A DNA stretch of 7,901 nt from Actinomycetes bacterium (GTDB taxonomy: Bacteria; Actinomycetota; Thermoleophilia; Solirubrobacterales; Solirubrobacteraceae), in contig JAEZDB010000198.1 in assembly GCA_023429855.1 (NCBI GenBank), positions 1-7,901 on the forward strand, read 5' to 3'. This document shows positions 1-4,503 of this stretch, in pieces. Made by a program: the position numbers and the translations under genes. The notes under the pieces are model-generated. The model was given only the letters and a program-made list of their open reading frames with translations, was not told where the DNA came from and ran no database searches. Within the stretch, counting starts at the first letter, position 1. Each line of letters begins with the position of its first letter.

Positions 1-24
1 TGGGACGGGTAAACCGACCCAGAT

Positions 25-52
25 CGGCGCTGCGTGCCGCCAACCAGCGCCG
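25..52. terminator. possible hairpin upstream of the first gene
   Basis: An 8-bp inverted repeat, CGGCGCTG (25-32) and CAGCGCCG (45-52), encloses a 12-nt loop. It could end transcription of a gene lying to the left of the window. There is no T-tract and no visible gene end to support this, so it may be chance in GC-rich DNA. Confidence 0.25.
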
Positions 53-105
53 TCCTGCCGCGGCCCGCGCGCTTCGTGCTCCTGGTCAAGCGGAACCGGC
101 CTCCC

Positions 106-118
106 TACGATTCCTCCC
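106..118 (+). promoter_or_regulatory. leaderless-type promoter (-10) of the 119-508 gene
   Basis: The hexamer TACGAT (106-111) is followed by exactly 7 nt and then the GTG start at 119. No Shine-Dalgarno sequence is present. This is the arrangement known for leaderless actinobacterial mRNAs, where transcription begins at or next to the start codon. The -35 region is not convincing. The same layout recurs at 737 and 5810 in this window, which supports the call. Confidence 0.55.
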
Positions 119-508
119 GTGCTGACGATCAACGATCGCCCTCTGTTCCGTTTCGGGCTCAAGCAAGCCCAGGCCAAGCTCATCAGCCAGTACATGGTTC
201 GCGAGTACACCCCGAGCGACGGTCCTCAGGGCATCGTGCAGGTCTGGGACTACCTGGTCGAGCTCCCGGGAGCCGACGGGCAGCCGACGCGGTTGACCAT
301 CAGAACCAAAGGCAACGGGTTCAGGCTGCCCGAGCCGGGCAACATGGTGTCGGTGGTCGTGAACCGCCGCCGAACCAAGGCGCACTTCGACGTCGACGAC
401 CCGCAGATCTCCCTCGGCGCGCAGTACAACCTCGGCGCGCAGCGCCGCAAGGAGAAGGCGGCGAGCGACAAGGCGCAGTTCGACGCAGAGCGGTCCCGCA
501 AAGGCTGA
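119..508 (+). CDS. hypothetical protein, 129 aa, unknown family
   Basis: I do not recognise this protein. The GTG start is chosen because TACGAT ends 7 nt upstream and no ribosome binding site is visible. The central part (about residues 38-95) alternates hydrophobic and polar residues as in a small beta-barrel, with a run reading VWDYLVELPG, then RLTIRTKG, then MVSVVVNRRR and AHFDVDDP. This pattern resembles small actinobacterial beta proteins in which a strand pair precedes 'PG..V.V.V.p....v.fd.ddp', but no named domain can be assigned. The C-terminal 30 residues are strongly charged (QRRKEKAASDKAQFDAERSRKG region) and probably helical. There is no signal peptide or membrane segment, so it is likely cytoplasmic. 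A strong hairpin follows 24 nt after the stop, so it appears to be a single-gene transcript. Confidence 0.65.
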   Translation: MLTINDRPLFRFGLKQAQAKLISQYMVREYTPSDGPQGIVQVWDYLVELPGADGQPTRLTIRTKGNGFRLPEPGNMVSVVVNRRRTKAHFDVDDPQISLGAQYNLGAQRRKEKAASDKAQFDAERSRKG

Positions 509-532
509 TAGGCGGCCCTGCCCCGAGAACGC

Positions 533-558
533 CGAAGGCCCGCTTTCGCGGGCCTTCG
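533..558 (+). terminator. strong hairpin terminator after the 119-508 gene
   Basis: A perfect 11-bp stem, CGAAGGCCCGC (533-543) and GCGGGCCTTCG (548-558), closes a TTTC loop (544-547). It lies 24 nt after the TGA of the upstream gene. No T-tract follows, which is common for actinobacterial terminator hairpins. The right half of this element recurs in altered form at 1105-1131. Confidence 0.7.
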
Positions 559-604
559 TGTGAGGTCGACTAAGGCGCGATGCCTCGAGTCGAACTGATG
601 GGAG

Positions 605-618
605 CGGTTTGCAAACCG
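605..618. other. 14-bp perfect palindrome within a tRNA-like relic
   Basis: CGGTTTGCAAACCG is its own reverse complement. Read on the minus strand, it resembles an anticodon arm (stem CCGGT, loop TTGCAA, stem ACCG). It is followed, at roughly tRNA spacing, by GTTCGACTC (584-592 on plus), which resembles a T-loop. The loop has 6 nt instead of 7, the T-stem does not pair and there is no 5' half, so this is not a functional tRNA. It may be a decayed tRNA 3' half or an operator-like palindrome. Confidence 0.3.
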
Positions 619-736
619 GTCACACCTCGGGCCTGGACACGCGCAAACGCCGAACGAACTGCGGCGGCGGCTGCACACCCCAAACGCCGACCTCGCCCAA
701 GGTTGCGACGGCCGGTATTCCCTCAGGCGCGGTCTC

Positions 737-749
737 TAGGATTCGACCC
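737..749 (+). promoter_or_regulatory. leaderless-type promoter (-10) of the DUF3024 gene
   Basis: TAGGAT (737-742) is followed by 7 nt (TCGACCC) and the GTG at 750. The stretch is nearly the same as that before the first gene (TACGAT, then TCCTCCC, then GTG). This fixes the start of the DUF3024 gene at 750 even though the frame stays open upstream to 609. No clear -35 hexamer is present at 17 bp spacing. Confidence 0.6.
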
Positions 750-1088
750 GTGCCGCTGCCCGAGCAAGATGTCGAGCGAGTCCGAGACTTCTGCCAAGCC
801 AGAGTCCCGGACCATGTGCTCGATCAACTGCGGGTCGAGGTGGACATCGGCCGGGGCTTCCTGACGATCCTGGAATGCCGCGCCCCGTGGCGTGAGGACT
901 TCGGCCCCGAGTGGACCCGCATGCCCGTCGCTCGGCTTCGCTACGTGCAGCGGACGGGCATCTGGACGCTCTACTACCGAGACCGCAACAGCCGCTTTCA
1001 CCTGTACGACCTCGTCGGACCGTCGGCCAAGATCGACGTGCTGCTTAACGAGATCGAGCGCGACCCGACCGGGATATTCTGGGGCTGA
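750..1088 (+). CDS. DUF3024 domain-containing protein, 112 aa
   Basis: This is a small cytoplasmic protein of the DUF3024 family, which is common in actinobacteria and has no established function. Family hallmarks are visible along the whole length: an N-terminal 'LP..d..rv..fc..rvP.h..dq.rve' segment, the strand pair LTILECRAPWRED, then GPEWTRMPVARLRYV, the aromatic stretch WTLYYRDRNSRFHLYD and the characteristic C-terminal end IERDPTGIFWG. The length is normal for the family. The frame is open from 609, but those extra 47 residues look non-coding, and a TAGGAT hexamer sits 7 nt before the GTG at 750. The gene is probably transcribed alone. Several codons end in A/T (CAA, GAT, CGA), so its codon use is less extreme than that of the right-hand genes. 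Confidence 0.85.
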   Translation: MPLPEQDVERVRDFCQARVPDHVLDQLRVEVDIGRGFLTILECRAPWREDFGPEWTRMPVARLRYVQRTGIWTLYYRDRNSRFHLYDLVGPSAKIDVLLNEIERDPTGIFWG

Positions 1089-1104
1089 ATCACACCTTCA
1101 GTTA

Positions 1105-1131
1105 CGCTTTCGCAGGCCTCCGTGTGGAGGT
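1105..1131 (+). repeat. diverged copy of the downstream element at 541-566
   Basis: The segment starting CGCTTTCGC (1105-1113) aligns with 541-566 at about 24 of 27 positions, with two substitutions and one inserted G. It lies 17 nt after the stop of the DUF3024 gene, just as the first copy lies behind the first gene. The insertion and substitutions create a small CCTCC-GTGT-GGAGG hairpin (1117-1130). The left arm that makes the first copy a strong terminator is absent here. Confidence 0.5.
1117..1130. terminator. weak hairpin between converging genes
   Basis: CCTCC (1117-1121) and GGAGG (1126-1130) form a 5-bp stem with a GTGT loop. It sits between the stop of the DUF3024 gene and the stop of the converging minus-strand gene at 1154. 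It could serve as a short bidirectional terminator. The stem is short and there is no T-tract. Confidence 0.3.
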
Positions 1132-1153
1132 ATTGAGGCTCGGCAAATTGCAC

Positions 1154-2716
1154 TCAAGCCAGATCTTCGCGGAGCCCTTGCAGGTCCATGAGCAGCGGCG
1201 CACCCGCTAGCCCGCCGAAGGCCGCTCGTCGAGCCACGTCCATCCAGTTCAAGGTGTCGGGCGGCCTGTGGGTCACGGGCAGCGGATCGCCGAGATCCTC
1301 AGCAAGCGCCGCGCTCAAGCGGACAAATGCCTCACACACTTGGCGCACCGTTTCGTCGGCGAGGCGCCATGCATCACACGACCCGGTGCCTTCGAGTGGC
1401 TGCAGCTGGCCAAGCTCGCGATTGTGATCGACGAGCCCCAAAGCTCGGGGCTTCTGCTTGGTCACCCGCGCAAGCTCGCGGACCGCATGACATTGGTGTC
1501 TGGTAAGGCCGACCGTCGGCCGGAGCGAAACGCCGCGCACCCAGCTCGCCCCGCCACCCAGCACGCCGGCATGGGCAACGGAATGGCGGAACGCCCGCAG
1601 CATTCCCAGGAGTTCCTTAGTTGGCGACGCTCGGAACGCCTGTTGGGTCGCCGGTGCCAGCTCGACGTCCGCACGCAGTCGTCGCTGTAGCCCATCAATT
1701 GGCTTCGAATGGATCTCGACGCCAAGACGTCGCGCAGCGCCGAGGGCCCACGCCTCGAAGAGCCCGTGGCCCGTGACGAACAGCCCGGTGAGTGCGTGAA
1801 GCCGCGGAAGCAAAGAACTCAGCGCCCGCGGCTCCCACAGCAGCGGTACAAGCGTGTCGCGCGCGCAGTAGATGTCGAGCAACTTGCCTGTGACGGCCGA
1901 CTCGGCGCTCGAAGGGAGCGGGCTAGCCGTCCAGGACACCTCACTCAATGCGTGGAGCGCGGTGTCGACGCCGTTGCGCCTGTCGCCGTCAGCGTCGTAA
2001 TCAACGAGCCGCAGGTAAGCCCCGACGATGCCCAACGCCTCTCTCGGCGTGACAATTTCGACGCCTGTCCAATACCCGTCGTCGCGCTCCTGCAGCAGCT
2101 GGCGCGAGTTGGTTACGAACAGGTGACCGCCAGCGGCGCTGTGGGCAAACGCCTCACGGTACGCCGCGTGCAGAAAGGCGGCGCTTCGCTCTCCGAGCCC
2201 ACGCAGGGAGATCCGTTCAGATGCTCCGTGCCAGTAGGGGAAACTCCCGGCAACCCACCGGCCTTCCTGGATCGTGCACCAAAGCGGCCACCGATCAGGA
2301 TCGGGCGAAACAGCGAGCGCCGCCACCTCGGTGGCCCAGGCAGGGAGTTGTCGGCGCCCCGCAGCGCCGGCGCGAACATCGATCGCTGGATGCCCGGCTA
2401 TGTCGCAGAGCATGCCGCGCGCGACGGACTCGAAATTGCTCGACGGCTCATGCGGCAAGTGGAGGGTGACACGCAGTCGGCGAGAGACAAACGGATCCTC
2501 GAGATGACCACCGGCCTGTCCGAAACCCGTGAACACGTCGCCCGGTATCCAGATGAGCCGACCGCGGCGGATCTGACGCTCGACGTGCCGGCGATGCCCA
2601 GCAACCAACGCGGTCCGCGCAAAGGCACCGGCAGCCTGGCGGCCGTGGACCCGGACCAAATGCTGTAGTTCAGAGTTCGCCAACCTCGACGGTCGCAGTC
2701 GCGGCCAACCCAACAT
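1154..2716 (-). CDS. uncharacterised protein, about 520 aa, with a HEPN-type RHSVAH motif
   Basis: I do not recognise this protein. No signal peptide or clear membrane helix is visible, so it is probably cytoplasmic. The N-terminal two thirds mix helices and strands, including a Trp-rich part around 'DRWPLWCTIQEGRW' and 'SFPYWHG' (about residues 142-163). The last third looks all-helical and holds 'LRAFRHSVAH', with R377 and H382 when counted from the ATG. This matches the R-x4-6-H motif of HEPN domains, which in many toxins and phage-defence proteins form an RNase active site. That function is inferred from the motif only. The frame is open to a GTG at 2851, but the extra 45 residues look non-coding. 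The ATG at 2716 is preferred because a promoter-like TTTAGA-16 bp-AACGAT ends 6 nt upstream. Third codon positions hold clearly more A/T than in the right-hand genes, suggesting transfer or weak adaptation. Confidence 0.7.
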   Translation of the reverse strand: MLGWPRLRPSRLANSELQHLVRVHGRQAAGAFARTALVAGHRRHVERQIRRGRLIWIPGDVFTGFGQAGGHLEDPFVSRRLRVTLHLPHEPSSNFESVARGMLCDIAGHPAIDVRAGAAGRRQLPAWATEVAALAVSPDPDRWPLWCTIQEGRWVAGSFPYWHGASERISLRGLGERSAAFLHAAYREAFAHSAAGGHLFVTNSRQLLQERDDGYWTGVEIVTPREALGIVGAYLRLVDYDADGDRRNGVDTALHALSEVSWTASPLPSSAESAVTGKLLDIYCARDTLVPLLWEPRALSSLLPRLHALTGLFVTGHGLFEAWALGAARRLGVEIHSKPIDGLQRRLRADVELAPATQQAFRASPTKELLGMLRAFRHSVAHAGVLGGGASWVRGVSLRPTVGLTRHQCHAVRELARVTKQKPRALGLVDHNRELGQLQPLEGTGSCDAWRLADETVRQVCEAFVRLSAALAEDLGDPLPVTHRPPDTLNWMDVARRAAFGGLAGAPLLMDLQGLREDLA

Positions 2717-2750
2717 GAGGTGATCGTTGCAGGCGCAGCGGCGATCTAAA
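2717..2750 (-). promoter_or_regulatory. candidate promoter of the HEPN-motif gene
   Basis: Read on the minus strand, TTTAGA (2750-2745; 4 of 6 matches to TTGACA) is followed by 16 bp, AACGAT (2728-2723) and 6 nt (CACCTC) before the ATG at 2716. The spacing matches the leaderless promoters elsewhere in the window. However, the -10 begins with A rather than T, so the call is tentative. Confidence 0.35.
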
Positions 2751-3073
2751 GCTGCAACTGGAGAGCGCGGGATGGTCGCTCCGAGCAAGACGGCGGGGCG
2801 ACGCGTCGCGACTGGCCAGCCGTCGTCGTGGTGGAGGTGCTGAACGATCACGTTGCCAGGTCGGCGATCAAGAACGAGCTGCGCCGGCAGCTGCGGGCGC
2901 CGAGAGGTGCTCTCGGTCAGAACCCGAGCGGCGGCTACTGCAGTACGGCCCGCCGCGGTTCCTCCACGAACGACTGGGGGGTTCGGTGATCAGCCCAGAT
3001 CGTCGCGACATTCGGCGGCGACCTCAAAACGCCACACCACTTCATCGGCACCTGCGAGGCACCAGAAACACCG
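2751..3073. other. gene-poor stretch upstream of the toxin-antitoxin pair
   Basis: I find no convincing gene here. The longest sensible short frame runs from GTG 2831 to TGA 2989 and begins VEVLNDHVARSAIKNELRRQ. It has no promoter or ribosome binding site and degrades into Ser/Gly/Arg-rich sequence. It could be the start of a decayed gene. The long open frames crossing this stretch (1154-2851 minus, 2853-3671 plus) are extensions of real genes rather than coding sequence. Confidence 0.4.
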
Positions 3074-3102
3074 TCGACGTGTAGAACAATTCGCGCTACA
3101 CT
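3074..3102 (+). promoter_or_regulatory. promoter of the toxin-antitoxin operon
   Basis: TCGACG (3074-3079; 4 of 6 matches to TTGACA) is separated by 17 bp from TACACT (3097-3102; TAnnnT). The ATG of the antitoxin follows after only 6 nt (TGTTCA), so the antitoxin mRNA is probably leaderless. The -10 and spacer are overlapped by inverted repeats suited to autorepression. Confidence 0.6.
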
Positions 3103-3107
3103 TGTTC
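3079..3107. promoter_or_regulatory. interleaved inverted repeats, candidate antitoxin operator
   Basis: Two imbricated inverted repeats lie over the promoter. GTGTAG (3079-3084) pairs with CTACAC (3096-3101) across 11 nt. GAACAA (3084-3089) pairs with TTGTTC (3102-3107) across 12 nt. Ribbon-helix-helix antitoxins usually repress their own operon by binding such symmetric sites, so these are the likely binding sites. The assignment is by position and symmetry only. Confidence 0.5.
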
Positions 3108-3108
3108 A

Positions 3109-3354
3109 ATGGCTCGCTCGATCCACGTTCGACTCGACGACGCTGGCGAATCCCACCTCGCGACGCTCAAGGCCCAGGGACTCAACGACTCCGACGCCGT
3201 TCGCGCCGCCCTACGGGAAGCGGCGGCCCGCCGAGCAAGTCGTTCAGCACTTCGAGCAGAGGCTGCCGCACTCGCAGCGAACCGGCAGGATGCTGCCGAA
3301 ATGCTTGCCATCCGCGAAGAGCTCGACGAGCTGGCCCCAGCGGAAGCCGACTGA
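3109..3354 (+). CDS. ribbon-helix-helix antitoxin of a MazF-type toxin
   Basis: This is an 81-aa protein that should bind and neutralise the toxin encoded next to it and repress the operon. Residues 3-10 (RSIHVRLD) form the DNA-contacting beta strand of a CopG/ribbon-helix-helix fold. A first helix follows, then the typical turn and second helix 'GLNDSDAVRAALREAA' (24-39). The C-terminal part is rich in Ala, Arg and Glu, with a long helix ending in acidic EELDELAPAEAD. This is the usual toxin-binding tail. The ATG follows TACACT by 6 nt. Its TGA overlaps the ATG of the toxin gene by one base (TGATG), so the two genes are translationally coupled. No homologue can be named more closely from sequence alone. 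Confidence 0.85.
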   Translation: MARSIHVRLDDAGESHLATLKAQGLNDSDAVRAALREAAARRASRSALRAEAAALAANRQDAAEMLAIREELDELAPAEAD

Positions 3355-3671
3355 TGGTCCGCGGCGAGGTCTTTCGCCTTCCACCGCCCAAGGCACCACG
3401 CGGCCACGAACAGTCCGGACCGCGCTACGGCGTCGTCGTGCAGTCCGACGACCTCCTGGCGCTCAGCACCACCCTGATCGCTCCGACCTCGACGAGCGCG
3501 GCACCGGCGACATTCCGCCCGGCCGTCGAGATCGCCGGACGAACCACTCGCGTCTTGGTCGAACAAATGCGGGTCGTCGCACCCGAGCGCCTCGGGCCGT
3601 CAGCCGGGCGGCTCACCGGCCAGGAACTCAGCGCCGTTGAAGCCGCACTGGCGCTCGTGCTTGACCTCTGA
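3354..3671 (+). CDS. mazF: MazF/PemK-family toxin (mRNA endoribonuclease), 105 aa
   Basis: MazF-family toxins cut single-stranded RNA at short motifs and stop translation when the unstable antitoxin is lost. Family signatures are present in order: an N-terminal RGEVFRL strand (3-9), GPRYGVVVQSD (22-32) with the conserved Arg24 of the 'RPgvVlS' motif, APTST (43-47) matching the 'PiTS' catalytic strand, and VLVEQMRVV (67-75) matching 'vl.dqir'. The final 'RLTGQELSAVEAALALVLDL' is the C-terminal helix. Length is normal and nothing is missing. The start ATG overlaps the antitoxin stop, and GGAAG (3342-3346) lies 7 nt upstream as a ribosome binding site. The open frame reaches back to 2853, but that part is not coding. 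The cleavage sequence cannot be predicted. Confidence 0.88.
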   Translation: MVRGEVFRLPPPKAPRGHEQSGPRYGVVVQSDDLLALSTTLIAPTSTSAAPATFRPAVEIAGRTTRVLVEQMRVVAPERLGPSAGRLTGQELSAVEAALALVLDL

Positions 3672-3720
3672 GCGCGCCTGCACGGCCCAGTAGAAGCCCC
3701 AACCACCGAGTGGCCAGAAC

Positions 3721-3773
3721 GACACAGTCCGAAGACCAGACCCGCTTGGGTTTGAACTTCGGACTTTAGTGTC
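3721..3773. terminator. long interrupted hairpin between the toxin gene and the tRNA-Pro end
   Basis: GACAC (3721-3725) pairs with GTGTC (3769-3773), AGTCCGAAG (3726-3734) with CTTCGGACT (3757-3765), and ACCC (3740-3743) with GGGT (3748-3751). A 3-nt bulge lies at 3766-3768 and a small internal loop further in. It lies 49 nt after the MazF stop and 7 nt beyond the 3' end of tRNA-Pro, so it could terminate both converging transcripts. No T-tract is present. Confidence 0.55.
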
Positions 3774-3780
3774 GTGGATA

Positions 3781-3854
3781 TCGGGGAGACAGGATTTGAA
3801 CCTGCGACCGCCCGGCCCCCAGCCGGGTGCGCTACCAGACTGCGCCACTCCCCG
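3781..3854 (-). tRNA. tRNA-Pro (anticodon GGG)
   Basis: A complete 74-nt cloverleaf on the minus strand: acceptor CGGGGAG/CTCCCCG, D stem GCGC/GCGC, anticodon stem CCCGG/CCGGG, T arm GCAGG-TTCAAAT-CCTGT. The loop is CTGGGGG with anticodon GGG at plus 3818-3820. The discriminator is A73, as expected for proline, and CCA is not encoded. It follows tRNA-Gly after 8 nt, so the two are transcribed together. Confidence 0.95.
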
Positions 3855-3862
3855 TTACAGCA

Positions 3863-3934
3863 AGCGGGCGACGGGACTCGAACCCGCTCCATGAGCTTGG
3901 AAGGCTCGTGTGCAACCGTTAACACCTCGCCCGC
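3863..3934 (-). tRNA. tRNA-Gly (anticodon UCC)
   Basis: A 72-nt cloverleaf on the minus strand: acceptor GCGGGCG/CGCCCGC, D stem GTGT/GCAC, anticodon loop CTTCCAA with anticodon TCC at plus 3899-3901, T arm GCGGG-TTCGAGT-CCCGT and discriminator U73, as is usual for bacterial glycine tRNA. The first pair of the anticodon stem (27-43) is a C-A mismatch. CCA is not encoded. It is the first gene of a Gly-Pro transcript. Confidence 0.93.
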
Positions 3935-3948
3935 GCGCTTGTTTGCCG

Positions 3949-3954
3949 ATGGTA
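3949..3954 (-). promoter_or_regulatory. candidate -10 of the tRNA-Gly/Pro transcript
   Basis: TACCAT on the minus strand ends 14 nt before the tRNA-Gly 5' end. The same hexamer occurs on the plus strand before tRNA-Trp (4005-4010). No clear -35 hexamer is seen at normal spacing. Confidence 0.4.
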
Positions 3955-4004
3955 GCGATCCGCGACGGAACGCGACGGCTGGGCTGCCTTCAGAGCCGCT
4001 CCGG

Positions 4005-4010
4005 TACCAT
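4005..4010 (+). promoter_or_regulatory. candidate -10 of the tRNA-Trp transcript
   Basis: TACCAT ends 28 nt before the 5' end of the CCA-anticodon tRNA. It is the same hexamer used on the opposite strand for tRNA-Gly. The -35 region is not recognisable. Transcription could continue into the rhodanese gene, which starts 32 nt after the tRNA. Confidence 0.4.
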
Positions 4011-4038
4011 GCGCGAGCGGCCGGTTTGCGCCCTCTCT

Positions 4039-4109
4039 GGGGGATTGGTGTATCGGTAACATAGGGGTCTCCAAAACCTCTGCGCCAGGTTCGATTCCTG
4101 GATCCCCCG
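4039..4109 (+). tRNA. tRNA-Trp (anticodon CCA), non-standard body
   Basis: A complete 71-nt cloverleaf: acceptor GGGGGAT/ATCCCCC, D stem GTGT/ACAT, anticodon stem GGGGT/ACCTC, loop CTCCAAA with CCA at 4071-4073, variable loop TGCG and T arm CCAGG-TTCGATT-CCTGG. The discriminator is G73, as in bacterial tRNA-Trp. The first pair is G1-C72 rather than the A1-U72 of textbook bacterial tRNA-Trp. The D arm is GUGU rather than the common GCUC/GUUC type, and position 15 is U with G at 48. CCA is not encoded. All stems pair, so it is a functional-looking tRNA. Confidence 0.9.
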
Positions 4110-4141
4110 CTTCCGAGCCGCGCCGAGGGAATCGCCTGCAA

Positions 4142-4471
4142 ATGGCTGAGATCCGCATCCTCACTTCCGCCGACCTCTACGAGCTGCTGCTCGAGACGGG
4201 CGACGTGCAGGTGCTCGACGTGCGCACGCCCGAGGAGTTCGCCGCGGGCCACATCGACGGCGCGGTGCTCGTGCCGTACGACCAGATCAGCAGCTGGCCG
4301 CAAGCGTTCGACCAAGACGCACCGACGGCGGTGATCTGCAAGGCCGGCGTCCGCGCGATCCACGCGGCGGCGGTCCTCGACTCGATGACCGACGGCGAAC
4401 TGCTCGTGGTCGCCGAGGGCGGTGTGCTGGACTGGCCGTCGCTCGGCGGGCAGCTCGTCACCGGCGAGTGA
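4142..4471 (+). CDS. single-domain rhodanese-like protein, 109 aa
   Basis: This is a small cytoplasmic rhodanese-like protein that probably carries sulfane sulfur on an active-site cysteine. The sulfur donor and acceptor are unknown. The domain fills the protein: 'VQVLDVRTPEEFAAGHIDGAV' (22-42) contains the conserved D-x-R and the E-F-x-x-G-H-I motif. The active-site loop is CKAGVR (C66 to R71), a full six-residue loop like that of catalytic rhodaneses. The C-terminal 'VVAEGGVLDWPSLG' matches the usual 'l.GG...W...G' ending. A weak GAGGGA lies 11 nt before the ATG. The gene begins 32 nt after tRNA-Trp and may be read from the tRNA promoter. The next start codon in frame order (GTG 4468) overlaps its stop, but that is probably not the real start of the acyltransferase. 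Confidence 0.9.
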   Translation: MAEIRILTSADLYELLLETGDVQVLDVRTPEEFAAGHIDGAVLVPYDQISSWPQAFDQDAPTAVICKAGVRAIHAAAVLDSMTDGELLVVAEGGVLDWPSLGGQLVTGE

Positions 4472-4503
4472 CCGCAGGCCAGGCCACGCGGGCCAGGTCC
4501 GGT

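Noticed and set aside
1709..2668. 319-aa plus-strand open frame opposite the HEPN-motif gene
   Set aside because: Its product is Arg/Pro-rich without a recognisable fold, and it is fully antisense to the longer minus-strand frame, which has the ordered hydrophobic pattern and Trp-rich segments of a real protein.
2831..2989. Short plus-strand frame starting GTG, beginning VEVLNDHVARSAIKNELRRQ
   Set aside because: The first 20 residues look protein-like, but there is no promoter or ribosome binding site, the rest is low-quality sequence, and it overlaps the upstream extension of the minus-strand frame.
3665..3725. Minus-strand peptide SFWPLGGWGFYWAVQARS, resembling a short 2TM-type motif
   Set aside because: There is no gene body on either side, no start signal, and the frame continues through tRNA and toxin sequence. 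The similarity is likely chance.
3425..4363. 312-aa minus-strand open frame across the toxin, tRNA genes and rhodanese
   Set aside because: It runs through three tRNA genes and opposite two clear protein genes. Peptides such as those resembling 'AGSNPVSP' are the usual false translations of tRNA sequences.
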